From assembly GCF_000381745.1 (NCBI RefSeq), contig NZ_KB907017.1, positions 1-37,721 of the forward strand: DNA of 37,721 nucleotides. Direction: 5' to 3'. Under the pieces are notes generated by a model, which did not search any database, had not been told where the DNA came from, and saw only the letters and a program-made list of their open reading frames with translations. The DNA comes from Psychromonas ossibalaenae ATCC BAA-1528. Lineage in GTDB: Bacteria; Pseudomonadota; Gammaproteobacteria; Enterobacterales; Psychromonadaceae. The translations under genes and the position numbers were made by a program. This document shows positions 16,425-23,496 of the stretch, one piece after another. Within the stretch, counting starts at the first letter, position 1; every line of letters starts with the position of its first letter.

Positions 16425-16532
16425 ATGCACAAAATACCTATTATGTTAATTAGTGTTTTTTCTCGTATAAATGACGGTTTTATCACCAAACTAATGCGGC
16501 TAAGTATCTCCCGTCCATTTTTCTTGCTATGA
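16425..16532 (+). CDS. Possible 35-residue small ORF
   Basis: ATG at 16425 has a good ribosome site (AGAAGGTGG, 4 bases upstream) and runs for 35 codons to TGA at 16530-16532, giving a basic, partly hydrophobic peptide. CCACC near 16391-16395 could pair with GGTGG at 16416-16420 and hide the ribosome site. No similarity is recognised. The stop lies inside the hairpin at 16518-16554. It may be chance. The rest of the 16235-16768 gap is AT-rich DNA plus the repeat at 16655-16722. Confidence 0.25.
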   Translation: MHKIPIMLISVFSRINDGFITKLMRLSISRPFFLL

Positions 16533-16554
16533 ACAACTGCTTTAGCAAGAAAAA
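16518..16554. terminator. Hairpin, possible terminator
   Basis: TTTTTCTTGCT (16518-16528) pairs perfectly with AGCAAGAAAAA (16544-16554) around a 15-base loop. With A/T-rich arms on both sides it could act in either direction. Confidence 0.45.
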
Positions 16555-16654
16555 TCATGGATGATTTTTCTAATCTAAGTCAGTACAGGGATGTAATGTC
16601 TGAGATGGTGCGTTTAGAAGCTGGTGGGCATGGCAAGATAAAAAAATGGCTCGG

Positions 16655-16722
16655 GCAGCCTTTCTTTTGGTTACTTTTCTTTGGCTGTTCAAAGAAAAGT
16701 AACACGCCGTCAGGGCGGGATA
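16655..16722. repeat. Dispersed repeat, copy B
   Basis: It contains an 11-bp stem ACTTTTCTTTG/CAAAGAAAAGT (16672-16699) followed by CGCCGTCAGGGCGGG. Its reverse complement matches 15444-15500. A 71-codon frame across it (16557-16772) is best read as repeat sequence that happens to stay open. Confidence 0.6.
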
Positions 16723-16768
16723 GTGACGGTGAAAGTTACACCATCAGCTCACAGGCGACAGCTATAAC

Positions 16769-17581
16769 CTAACGCTGACACTTAGGGCAATACACACTGT
16801 TTCTTGCTGCTAACTTTACAGCTTTTAAAGGTGTCTGGCACTGCGGGCAGTTCTGGCCTGCTTTGCCGTAAATATGTAACGTCTGCTGAAAATACCCCGG
16901 CTTGCCGTCACTGCCGACAAAATCCTTCAAGGTAGTGCCGCCCTGCTGTATCGCCTGCTGTAAAATCTCTTTAATAGTATCTGCTAATAACTGATAGCGT
17001 TTTTGTGAAATACAACCAGCCGCCCGGTTGGGATTAATACCCGTAGTAAACAAAGCTTCTGTCGCATAAATATTGCCTACCCCGGTAACGACTTTCTGAT
17101 CCATGATGAACTGTTTTACCGGCAGTTTTCGTTTCTGTGCTGCCTGGTGCAGATAGCGGCCGTTAAAGTCCTCGCAGAGGGGCTCTGGGCCGAGTTTGTT
17201 TAATAGAGGAGAGGATTCTGGATTCAGACCCAGCCATAAAACTGCCCCAAAGCGTCGCGGGTCGGTAAAGCGTAATACCGTGTTTTCAAAAATTAAATCC
17301 ACATGATCGTGTTTTTGATGTGGAGTATTTAACGGGCAGATCCGCAGACTTCCAGACATACCAAGATGTATCAGTAGAGTACCGCTGCTGAAATTAAGCA
17401 GTAGATATTTAGCACGGCGGTCAATGGATATTAAGGGAGCATTGTGCAGGTGTTTAAACAGATCCTGCGGAATTTTCCAGCGCAGCTGCGTATGGCGAAG
17501 TATTACCTGCTCAACTTTTTTACCGATCAGGTGCGGGCTGATACCGCGGCGGCTGGTTTCAACCTCTGGTAATTCGGGCAT
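16769..17581 (-). CDS. mutM: Formamidopyrimidine-DNA glycosylase
   Basis: Bifunctional glycosylase/AP lyase removing 8-oxoguanine and formamidopyrimidines. The N-terminus MPELPEVE provides the catalytic Pro2 and Glu3, exposed after Met removal. The conserved Lys lies in RRAKYLL near residue 58. The C-terminal zinc finger is CPQC...CPKC with the finger Arg upstream of NSVYC. At 270 residues it is within one residue of E. coli MutM. The gene belongs to the conserved coaD-mutM-rpmG-rpmB cluster. It ends where the accessory repeats begin. Confidence 0.97.
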   Translation of the reverse strand: MPELPEVETSRRGISPHLIGKKVEQVILRHTQLRWKIPQDLFKHLHNAPLISIDRRAKYLLLNFSSGTLLIHLGMSGSLRICPLNTPHQKHDHVDLIFENTVLRFTDPRRFGAVLWLGLNPESSPLLNKLGPEPLCEDFNGRYLHQAAQKRKLPVKQFIMDQKVVTGVGNIYATEALFTTGINPNRAAGCISQKRYQLLADTIKEILQQAIQQGGTTLKDFVGSDGKPGYFQQTLHIYGKAGQNCPQCQTPLKAVKLAARNSVYCPKCQR

Positions 17582-17638
17582 AAATATTTCCGGTTTAGTC
17601 TAATATAATTAAGTGTACTTTTTTCATAGGAAAAATCT

Positions 17639-18154
17639 ATGTTTGGACTGCCTACCTGGTTGATTGTGCTGATTGGACTGGTTTTTAATATATCCTCAGC
17701 TTTAGTGACGCATTTTATTATTGACGGGAAAAGTAGTCAGCTCAATAGCCTGGCACTGCAGATGTCGAATAACAGCAAAGAGATGGATCTGCTTTGGTCG
17801 CAGATTGAAGGTATTGAACGTAAGAGAGAAACTCTGTATCTATTATTAAACCAGGGGGAACTAACAGAGCCGATTGCACAGCAGTATGCTCTATTGCTTG
17901 AGTCTTTTCTTCAGCAGAAACTGCCTGTTTCTAAGCTGAATGACATAGGCAGTGTGGATCTTATAATAAATGATTATCAGGATAAAATTAGGAACTCGAT
18001 AGATGATAAGTATTTTTTGAATTTAGAGTTAATGGACCTGCAGATGTATTTAAGAACAGAAGTTTCTACACTGCGTAACTGGTCTATTTTTCTGCAGATG
18101 ATCGGTTTATCATTGATATTAGCACGAGACTTAAGCAGAAAGCCTTCTTCTTAA
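17639..18154 (+). CDS. Unknown protein with terminal membrane helices
   Basis: The protein has 171 residues. A hydrophobic N-terminal helix (about 5-27, PTWLIVLIGLVFNISSALV) and a second one near the C-terminus (about 147-162, WSIFLQMIGLSLILARD) flank a helical, Gln/Leu-rich middle likely to form a coiled coil. Start ATG follows AGGAAAA. It is divergent from mutM and converges with the next gene, the two stops sharing TTAA (18151-18154). I do not recognise a family. Confidence 0.65.
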   Translation: MFGLPTWLIVLIGLVFNISSALVTHFIIDGKSSQLNSLALQMSNNSKEMDLLWSQIEGIERKRETLYLLLNQGELTEPIAQQYALLLESFLQQKLPVSKLNDIGSVDLIINDYQDKIRNSIDDKYFLNLELMDLQMYLRTEVSTLRNWSIFLQMIGLSLILARDLSRKPSS

Positions 18155-18600
18155 CGCCCTAAAAAAAGCGGTAATTGTTCAGCTGTTAATAATAAAGATG
18201 TGTCTGTATCACTCTGCAGTAGATAATTATCACCATGCTGAAATAACTGCACGATAATCGGCTGCGGCTGATCTGCGCTGTAAACAAATATGCTGTAGGC
18301 ATTACTTGGATCCGTAACCGCAGGTTGAGTTTCTAATTTCAGGGTCTGCCAGTTCTGTACTAGTAACGTCAGCTGCTGTTCGGACAGTCCTAAACCAGGC
18401 TCGCTTAACCAGGTTCTGCCGTCGCGTTTAATTCTGAAGTCCGGCGTTTTAATCTCAACTATCATTAACTGTTTGTCGATCACTGTCCGCTGCTGGACTT
18501 TAGGTGACAGGGTTAATTTATGACTGAAGTTGAAGATAAAAATGATAAGAAGAACTCCGAATATCAGAACATTATTCCAGCCTTTCTTGGATAAACGCAT
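18151..18600 (-). CDS. Unknown membrane-anchored periplasmic protein
   Basis: The protein has 149 residues. A basic start (MRLSKKGWNN) is followed by one transmembrane helix (about 10-27). The remainder is a soluble, beta-rich domain, probably periplasmic, with QPIIVQLFQHGDNYLLQSD. The ribosome site is AGGAG, 6 bases before the ATG. The gene is downstream of rpmB-rpmG but separated by a terminator at 18634-18659. Its stop overlaps that of the convergent gene by 4 bases. No family is recognised. It may be a lineage-specific companion of the mutM-rpmG locus. Confidence 0.65.
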   Translation of the reverse strand: MRLSKKGWNNVLIFGVLLIIFIFNFSHKLTLSPKVQQRTVIDKQLMIVEIKTPDFRIKRDGRTWLSEPGLGLSEQQLTLLVQNWQTLKLETQPAVTDPSNAYSIFVYSADQPQPIIVQLFQHGDNYLLQSDTDTSLLLTAEQLPLFLGR

Positions 18601-18633
18601 TTGATTCTCCTGATTACTTTTCTGCAGACATAA

Positions 18634-18659
18634 AAAAACCCAGTATAAACTGGGTTTTT
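18634..18659 (-). terminator. Terminator of rpmB-rpmG
   Basis: An 11-bp stem (AAAAACCCAGT with ACTGGGTTTTT) has the loop ATAA and a T-run on both strands. It lies 18 bases after the rpmG stop. Confidence 0.9.
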
Positions 18660-18676
18660 GTCAGGTTAAATCAAAA

Positions 18677-18832
18677 TTACTTGATTTTGCCTTCTTTGTA
18701 CATAACGTGCTTACGTACAACTGGATCAAACTTTTTGATCTCAAACTTTTCAGGCATAGTCTTTTTATTTTTATCAGTAGTATAAAAATGGCCAGTACCA
18801 GCACTTGAATTTAAACGAATTTTATCACGCAT
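18677..18832 (-). CDS. rpmG: 50S ribosomal protein L33
   Basis: The gene encodes 51 residues: [20 protein letters not shown], then [31 protein letters not shown] in pieces typical of L33. It is a small, lysine-rich component of the large ribosomal subunit near the E site. No zinc-binding cysteines are present, so it is the C-minus form. The gene is 12 bases downstream of rpmB and ends at a strong terminator. The ribosome site is GGAG. Confidence 0.96.
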   Translation of the reverse strand: MRDKIRLNSSAGTGHFYTTDKNKKTMPEKFEIKKFDPVVRKHVMYKEGKIK

Positions 18833-18844
18833 TTTTTAAGCTCC

Positions 18845-19081
18845 TTAAACTTTTTCACCATTGGCACGGATATCAGCTAATACTGAATCAATACCTTTTT
18901 TGTCGATGATACGCATACCTTTAGTAGTTAGGCGTAGTTTTACAAAACGGTTCTCACTCTCAACCCAGAAACGATGTGTCTGTAGGTTAGGTAAAAAACG
19001 ACGTCGTGTGCGGTTCTTTGCGTGTGATACATTGTTACCAGTAGCTGGACGCTTACCTGTAACTTGACATACTCTAGACAT
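18845..19081 (-). CDS. rpmB: 50S ribosomal protein L28
   Basis: Large-subunit protein L28, 78 residues, starting [23 protein letters not shown]. An in-frame ATG at 19150 would add 23 residues, but L28 proteins begin MSRVCQVTG and GGAG lies 9 bases before 19081. The C-terminus [16 protein letters not shown] is typical. It is the first gene of the rpmB-rpmG operon, with the promoter at 19168-19196. Confidence 0.97.
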   Translation of the reverse strand: MSRVCQVTGKRPATGNNVSHAKNRTRRRFLPNLQTHRFWVESENRFVKLRLTTKGMRIIDKKGIDSVLADIRANGEKV

Positions 19082-19167
19082 GTCGAAATTCTCCAAAATA
19101 ATTGTTTTACTCGAGCAAAATAGTCGAACACCTTTTTTAGCCGTCGCCAAAGGCGTCGAGGGCGCAT

Positions 19168-19196
19168 TTTATACATGATTGAGTGTGAAAGATCAA
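19168..19196 (-). promoter_or_regulatory. Promoter of rpmB-rpmG
   Basis: On the minus strand TTGATC (19191-19196), a 17-base spacer and TATAAA (19168-19173) are followed by a GC-rich discriminator (GCGCCC). This is typical of growth-rate and stringently controlled ribosomal promoters. The leader is about 80 bases. Confidence 0.7.
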
Positions 19197-19216
19197 CAAA
19201 ACTCTGATATTTTGCA

Positions 19217-19894
19217 TCAAATCCATCCATTTTCTGCAAAAGACGTACATTTTGTGTCCCCGATAATGAAATGATCCAAAACGCGGACATCGATCAAATG
19301 CATCGCAGAAATGATTTTTTCAGTGATTTTTTTGTCGGCAATACTGGCTGTAGGATCGCCGCTAGGGTGGTTATGAACAAGAATAATGGCGGCTGCATTT
19401 TCAGATAATACTTTTTGCGCGATAATTCTCGGATGCACGGCTGCGCTGTCGATTGAACCAAAGAAAAATTCATGAAAGCGGATCACTCTATGCTGCGTAT
19501 CTAATAAAAGAGCGGCAAAAACTTCATAGGGCAGGTTATGCATCTGTGCATTTAAAAAGGCTTTGGTCTGCGCCGCGCTGGTTAATGCTTCTCCTCTTTT
19601 TATAGGCTCTTGTAAATAACGACGCGACATCTCCAGTACAGCCTGTAACTGCACGTATTTTGCCTGCCCCAAGCCTTTTTTCTCGCAGAACTGCGTTTCT
19701 GAAGCTGCAAACAGTGCATGTAATGAACCGAATTCACTAATCAGTTGTCTTGCTAGCGATACCACATCTAAGCCTTTGCAGCCGGTACGTAAAAATATAG
19801 CTAACAGCTCAGCATCGGACAGGGCGCAGCTGCCTTGTCTTAGTAATTTTTCACGAGGTCTTTCCTGATCCGGCCAGTCTTTCAGTTTTGTCAT
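19217..19894 (-). CDS. radC: RadC/MPN-domain protein
   Basis: JAB/MPN metalloprotease-like protein of unclear role; the original DNA-repair assignment is doubtful. It has 225 residues (E. coli 222). An N-terminal helix-hairpin-helix-like part (WPDQERPREKLLRQG, then LSDAELLAIFLRTG) is followed by the MPN domain with the metal motif HNHPSGDPTASIAD and an upstream catalytic Glu (HEFFFG). It is divergent from coaBC, as in E. coli, and upstream of rpmB. Confidence 0.95.
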   Translation of the reverse strand: MTKLKDWPDQERPREKLLRQGSCALSDAELLAIFLRTGCKGLDVVSLARQLISEFGSLHALFAASETQFCEKKGLGQAKYVQLQAVLEMSRRYLQEPIKRGEALTSAAQTKAFLNAQMHNLPYEVFAALLLDTQHRVIRFHEFFFGSIDSAAVHPRIIAQKVLSENAAAIILVHNHPSGDPTASIADKKITEKIISAMHLIDVRVLDHFIIGDTKCTSFAENGWI

Positions 19895-19941
19895 GAATCA
19901 GCGCTCCAGTGTGATCAAGTTGTCATTAAATCTAGACGATT

Positions 19942-19971
19942 TTGTCACACCCTGCCTGCTGTATTTATGTT
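19942..19971 (+). promoter_or_regulatory. Candidate promoter of coaBC
   Basis: TTGTCA (19942-19947), an 18-base spacer and TATGTT (19966-19971) end 43 bases before the coaBC start. Confidence 0.4.
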
Positions 19972-20014
19972 ATTGTAGCCGTCTTTTTTTGACTTCTTTT
20001 ATTGAGACTTTGTT

Positions 20015-21247
20015 ATGCCGACAACATTAGCACTTAGTGGAAAAAATATTTTATTAGGTATTTCTGGAGGCATTGCTGCTTATAAATGCGCAGAATTAAC
20101 CCGCCGTTTAAAAGATCAGGGAGCTGACGTACGGATTGTGATGACAGCTTCCGCGAAAGAGTTTATCACCCCTTTAACGATGCAGGCGGTTTCCGGGCAT
20201 GCTATTGCTGATGATCTGCTTGATCCTAACGCAGAGGCTGGTATGGGCCATATTGAGCTTGCTAAGTGGGCGGATCTGATTCTTCTGGCCCCGGCAACGG
20301 CAAATTTAATTGCACGCTTAAGAGCCGGCATGGCTGACGAGTTGTTAACAACATTATGCTTAGCAACACCGGCGCCGATTGCTGTTTCTCCTGCAATGAA
20401 TATGGAGATGTACTTAGCCGCCGCTACGCAGGAAAATATTAGCGTATTAGCTCAGCGGGATATGCTGATCTGGGGGCCTGGAGAAGGCCCGCAAGCTTGT
20501 GGAGATATTGGCCCGGGTCGAATGCTGGAACCTGCTGATTTAGTGGAGCGTGTGATTGATTTTCTAGATAATAAAGAAACGCCTTTTGCCGGTGTTAATA
20601 TCACTATTACAGCAGGGCCGACACAGGAAGCGTTAGATCCTGTTCGTTATATCAGTAATTACAGTTCCGGAAAAATGGGCTTTTCATTGGCTGAAGCCGC
20701 GAGCCGGATGGGGGCAAATGTATCGCTGATCAGCGGTCCGGTTAATTTAACGACGCCTGTGAATGTACAGCGCATTGATGTGAAAAGTGCATTAGATATG
20801 CATCAGGCAAGCTTAGAAAACTTAAACAGTTGTGATATTTTTATTGCCTGTGCAGCCGTCGCTGACTACCGTCCAGAAACAGAAGCTTCTCATAAAATGA
20901 AAAAACAGCCGGGTATTGACGATTTAACTATCAGGCTGGTAAAAAATCCGGACATAATCGCTGATGTTGCCTCTGATAAAAATCGTCCGTTTTGTGTTGG
21001 TTTTGCCGCAGAAACACAGGATGTAGAACATTATGCTTTAGATAAATTACAGCGCAAAAATTTAGATTTGATTGCTGCTAATGATGTTGCTAAGGCCGGG
21101 CAGGGGTTTAATAGTGAAAAAAATGCATTAAGTGTATTTTCTGCTTCGGGAAGATTTGATATAACTCTCGCCGATAAAAAAGCAGTTGCCCGTCAGCTGC
21201 TTGAAATCATTTATCAGCAGTATGGTGTCGTAAACCTCTGTACTTGA
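20015..21247 (+). CDS. coaBC: Bifunctional phosphopantothenoylcysteine decarboxylase/synthetase
   Basis: Two consecutive steps of coenzyme A synthesis in one protein of 410 residues. The N-terminal CoaC flavoprotein domain (about 1-185) shows [10 protein letters not shown], the active-site His79 in [19 protein letters not shown] and the catalytic Cys162 in the [12 protein letters not shown] flap. The C-terminal CoaB domain (about 190-405) shows [23 protein letters not shown], and the lysine motif in [15 protein letters not shown]. It heads the coaBC-dut-slmA-mscS run. Its last codons form the first of three degenerate direct repeats extending to about 21336. Confidence 0.97.
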   Translation: MPTTLALSGKNILLGISGGIAAYKCAELTRRLKDQGADVRIVMTASAKEFITPLTMQAVSGHAIADDLLDPNAEAGMGHIELAKWADLILLAPATANLIARLRAGMADELLTTLCLATPAPIAVSPAMNMEMYLAAATQENISVLAQRDMLIWGPGEGPQACGDIGPGRMLEPADLVERVIDFLDNKETPFAGVNITITAGPTQEALDPVRYISNYSSGKMGFSLAEAASRMGANVSLISGPVNLTTPVNVQRIDVKSALDMHQASLENLNSCDIFIACAAVADYRPETEASHKMKKQPGIDDLTIRLVKNPDIIADVASDKNRPFCVGFAAETQDVEHYALDKLQRKNLDLIAANDVAKAGQGFNSEKNALSVFSASGRFDITLADKKAVARQLLEIIYQQYGVVNLCT

Positions 21248-21336
21248 TACTGGAAATTCTTTATTTACAGTATGTGCTGTTAAACAGGCATACTTGAAAT
21301 TATTTATCAGCAGCATGCTGTACTGAACACTCATTT
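21200..21336 (+). repeat. Degenerate triplication of the coaBC 3' end
   Basis: Similar units start at 21200 (CTTGAAATCATTTATCAGC), 21250 (CTGGAAATTCTTTATTTAC) and 21293 (CTTGAAATTATTTATCAGC). Each continues with CAG, then TATG or CATG, TGT or GCTGT, and ends near a TAAAC or GAAC. The third copy read in its own phase still encodes [15 protein letters not shown] before a stop, resembling the present C-terminus of CoaBC. The spacing is 50 and 43 bases. Confidence 0.65.
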
Positions 21337-21357
21337 ATAAAACAATGGATCATAAAT

Positions 21358-21813
21358 ATGAAACAAATCGAACTTAAGATTCTTGACCCGCGTATCGGTA
21401 AAGAGTTTCCTCTTCCTGAACATGCAACTGCGGGTTCGGCAGGAATGGATTTACGTGCATGTATTGATCAGCCTATGGTTATAAAACCAGGCGAAACACA
21501 GCTTATCCCTACAGGTATTGCTATTCATATTGCCGATCCTAAATTAGCGGCAACAATTTTACCTCGTTCAGGCCTTGGCCATAAGCACGGCATCGTATTA
21601 GGCAACCTGGTGGGGTTAATTGATTCTGACTATCAGGGACCGTTGATGGTGTCCTGCTGGAACCGAAGCCAGGAAAGTTTTACTTTAGAAGCCGGGGAGC
21701 GTTTAGCGCAGCTTGTTTTTCTGCCGGTAGTACAGGCCAGCTTTGAAATTGTAGAAAGTTTTGATAGTTCAGAGCGTGGAGAAGGCGGTTTCGGCCATTC
21801 TGGAAAGCATTAA
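21358..21813 (+). CDS. dut: dUTP diphosphatase
   Basis: Trimeric dUTPase that hydrolyses dUTP to dUMP, keeping uracil out of DNA and feeding dTMP synthesis. The 151 residues equal E. coli Dut. All five family motifs are seen: [10 protein letters not shown], the [15 protein letters not shown] block, [19 protein letters not shown], and the Gly-rich C-terminal arm [12 protein letters not shown]. It lies between coaBC and slmA, as in enterics. Confidence 0.98.
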   Translation: MKQIELKILDPRIGKEFPLPEHATAGSAGMDLRACIDQPMVIKPGETQLIPTGIAIHIADPKLAATILPRSGLGHKHGIVLGNLVGLIDSDYQGPLMVSCWNRSQESFTLEAGERLAQLVFLPVVQASFEIVESFDSSERGEGGFGHSGKH

Positions 21814-21871
21814 TTTAGTTTTTCGAGTAAGCGTTAATATTAGAATAATTTAACAAAGGAAGCTGTTAGCA

Positions 21872-22474
21872 ATGGTTACACAAACAACCAAAAAGAAAGT
21901 GAACCGCAAGGATGATATTTTACGTGCATTAGCTGTGATGCTTGAAGGAAAACCAGGGCAGCGTATTACTACTGCAAAACTTGCTGCTGAAGTCGGAGTT
22001 TCTGAGGCCGCTTTATACCGCCATTTTCCAAGTAAAGCGCGTATGTTTGAAGGTTTAATTGATTTTATTGAAACGACTATTTTCACTCAAATTAATTTGA
22101 TCAAAGAGCAGCAGAAGCAGACGATGACACGTACTGAACATATACTGCATTTTTTACTCGGATTTGCGGAGCAGAACCCGGGTATTACTCGAATTCTAAC
22201 GGGTGATGCTTTATTAGGTGAAAATGAGCGTCTACAGTTACGTATTGAACATATATTTTCTAAGCTGGAATCACAGGTTAAACAGGTTTTAAGAGAAAAA
22301 CCTATGCTTGACGGCGGTAAACTGCATATTGATGAGGCTGTTGCCGCTAATATACTGCTTGCCTATGTGGAAGGAAGAATGAGTCAGTTTGTACGCAGTC
22401 AGTTTAAACAGAAACCAACCCAGAATTTTAAAGTGCAATGGTCATTTTTCTATAACCAGCTTAACCAGAATTAA
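21872..22474 (+). CDS. slmA: Nucleoid occlusion factor SlmA
   Basis: TetR-family DNA-binding protein that, bound to SBS sites, blocks FtsZ ring assembly over the nucleoid. The 200 residues are close to E. coli (198). The N-terminal helix-turn-helix is [24 protein letters not shown] in pieces (about 30-54), with the family-typical [15 protein letters not shown]. The helical C-terminal FtsZ-binding/dimer domain follows. Position after dut confirms it. The ribosome site AAGGAAG is 11 bases before the ATG. mscS follows after 19 bases and is likely cotranscribed. Confidence 0.95.
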   Translation: MVTQTTKKKVNRKDDILRALAVMLEGKPGQRITTAKLAAEVGVSEAALYRHFPSKARMFEGLIDFIETTIFTQINLIKEQQKQTMTRTEHILHFLLGFAEQNPGITRILTGDALLGENERLQLRIEHIFSKLESQVKQVLREKPMLDGGKLHIDEAVAANILLAYVEGRMSQFVRSQFKQKPTQNFKVQWSFFYNQLNQN

Positions 22475-22493
22475 TCAATAGGGAGATTTTATT

Positions 22494-23405
22494 ATGCCTG
22501 AGTCAAATACGACCTCTGCAGCCGCTGCCACTTCAGAAAAAGCGACGGATCTGATTGCTGAGCGTCTTGATAACAGTATCGACGTTGTAGAAAACAGTCT
22601 TGAATGGGTGACAAACAACCAGGGCCTGCTGATAGAATACGGGATGAATATTATCTCTGCGGTATTAACTCTGCTTCTCGGGCTTTTTGCCGCGCGCCTT
22701 ATTTCTGGTGGTTTTCATAAAGTACTTACAAAACGTAACCTTGACAGTACGATCGTTGACTTTGTTTCACATATGACTCGTTATGTGATTATTGCGTTTG
22801 TTGTTATTGCCGCATTAAGTCGTATCGGTGTGCAGACCACCTCGTTTATCGCTTTAATTGGTGCCGCCGGTCTGGCGATTGGTTTGGCACTGCAGGGCTC
22901 TCTTTCAAATTTTGCATCCGGCGTTTTAATTATCGTATTACGCCCCTTTAAAGCGGGTGAGTATATTGAAGCTGCCGGTATTGCCGGTAATGTTGAATCG
23001 GTACAGATATTTGCGACAACGCTGACTACAGTGGATAACAAATATGTTGTTGTACCTAATTCTGCGATTTTAGGCGGCAATATTATCAACTACTCTCGTA
23101 AACCAACACGTCGTATCGATCTTATGATTGGTGTTAGTTACAGTGCGGATTTAGCAAAAACCAAGGCTGTTTTAGAAAAAGTGGTTAAGGAAAACAGTAA
23201 CGTACTAAGCGATCCAGCTCCGCAGATTGCCGTTGCTGAACTCGGTGACTCAAGTGTTAATCTGGTTGTGCGTCCATGGGTTAAAAGTGAACTGTACTGG
23301 GATATCCGTTTTGAATTAATGGAAGCGATTAAAATCGGTCTTGATGCTGAAGGTATTGAAATTCCATTCCCGCAAATGGATATCCATATGGATAAACAAG
23401 GCTGA
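22494..23405 (+). CDS. mscS: Small-conductance mechanosensitive channel
   Basis: Homoheptameric inner-membrane channel releasing solutes on hypo-osmotic shock; 303 residues against 286 in E. coli, with a longer Ala/Thr-rich N-terminus. TM1 is about 46-68 and TM2 about 85-107. The pore-lining TM3 has the Gly/Ala pattern GLAIGLALQGSLSNFASGV (about 125-143). The beta domain follows with AGEYIEAAGIAGNVESVQ and the cytoplasmic cage with FPQMDIHMDK at the end. Transcription ends at the hairpin 23437-23468. Confidence 0.95.
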   Translation: MPESNTTSAAAATSEKATDLIAERLDNSIDVVENSLEWVTNNQGLLIEYGMNIISAVLTLLLGLFAARLISGGFHKVLTKRNLDSTIVDFVSHMTRYVIIAFVVIAALSRIGVQTTSFIALIGAAGLAIGLALQGSLSNFASGVLIIVLRPFKAGEYIEAAGIAGNVESVQIFATTLTTVDNKYVVVPNSAILGGNIINYSRKPTRRIDLMIGVSYSADLAKTKAVLEKVVKENSNVLSDPAPQIAVAELGDSSVNLVVRPWVKSELYWDIRFELMEAIKIGLDAEGIEIPFPQMDIHMDKQG

Positions 23406-23436
23406 TAGAGATTTTATGTCCTGATTGTTGAATATT

Positions 23437-23468
23437 AAAAAGCCGCTTACTCAGTAAGCGGCTTTTTT
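23437..23468. terminator. Bidirectional terminator between mscS and the M16 peptidase gene
   Basis: A stem AGCCGCTTAC/GTAAGCGGCT (23441-23450 with 23454-23463), extended by A/T pairs, has a T-run on the plus strand and A-run arms allowing use in both directions. Two convergent genes end on either side. Confidence 0.88.
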
Positions 23469-23496
23469 GTTGCACCTCTCTCGTCCTTAAGTATTT

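Noticed and set aside
16557..16772. 71-codon open frame on the plus strand
   Set aside because: It runs through the dispersed repeat at 16655-16722, including its hairpin, overlaps the mutM stop, has no convincing ribosome site, and the translated repeat part is what that repeat would give anywhere.
19082..19290. Extended rpmB start and an overlapping 116-codon minus-strand frame
   Set aside because: L28 starts at MSRVCQ with a ribosome site at 19081; the other frame spans the radC end and the rpmB promoter.
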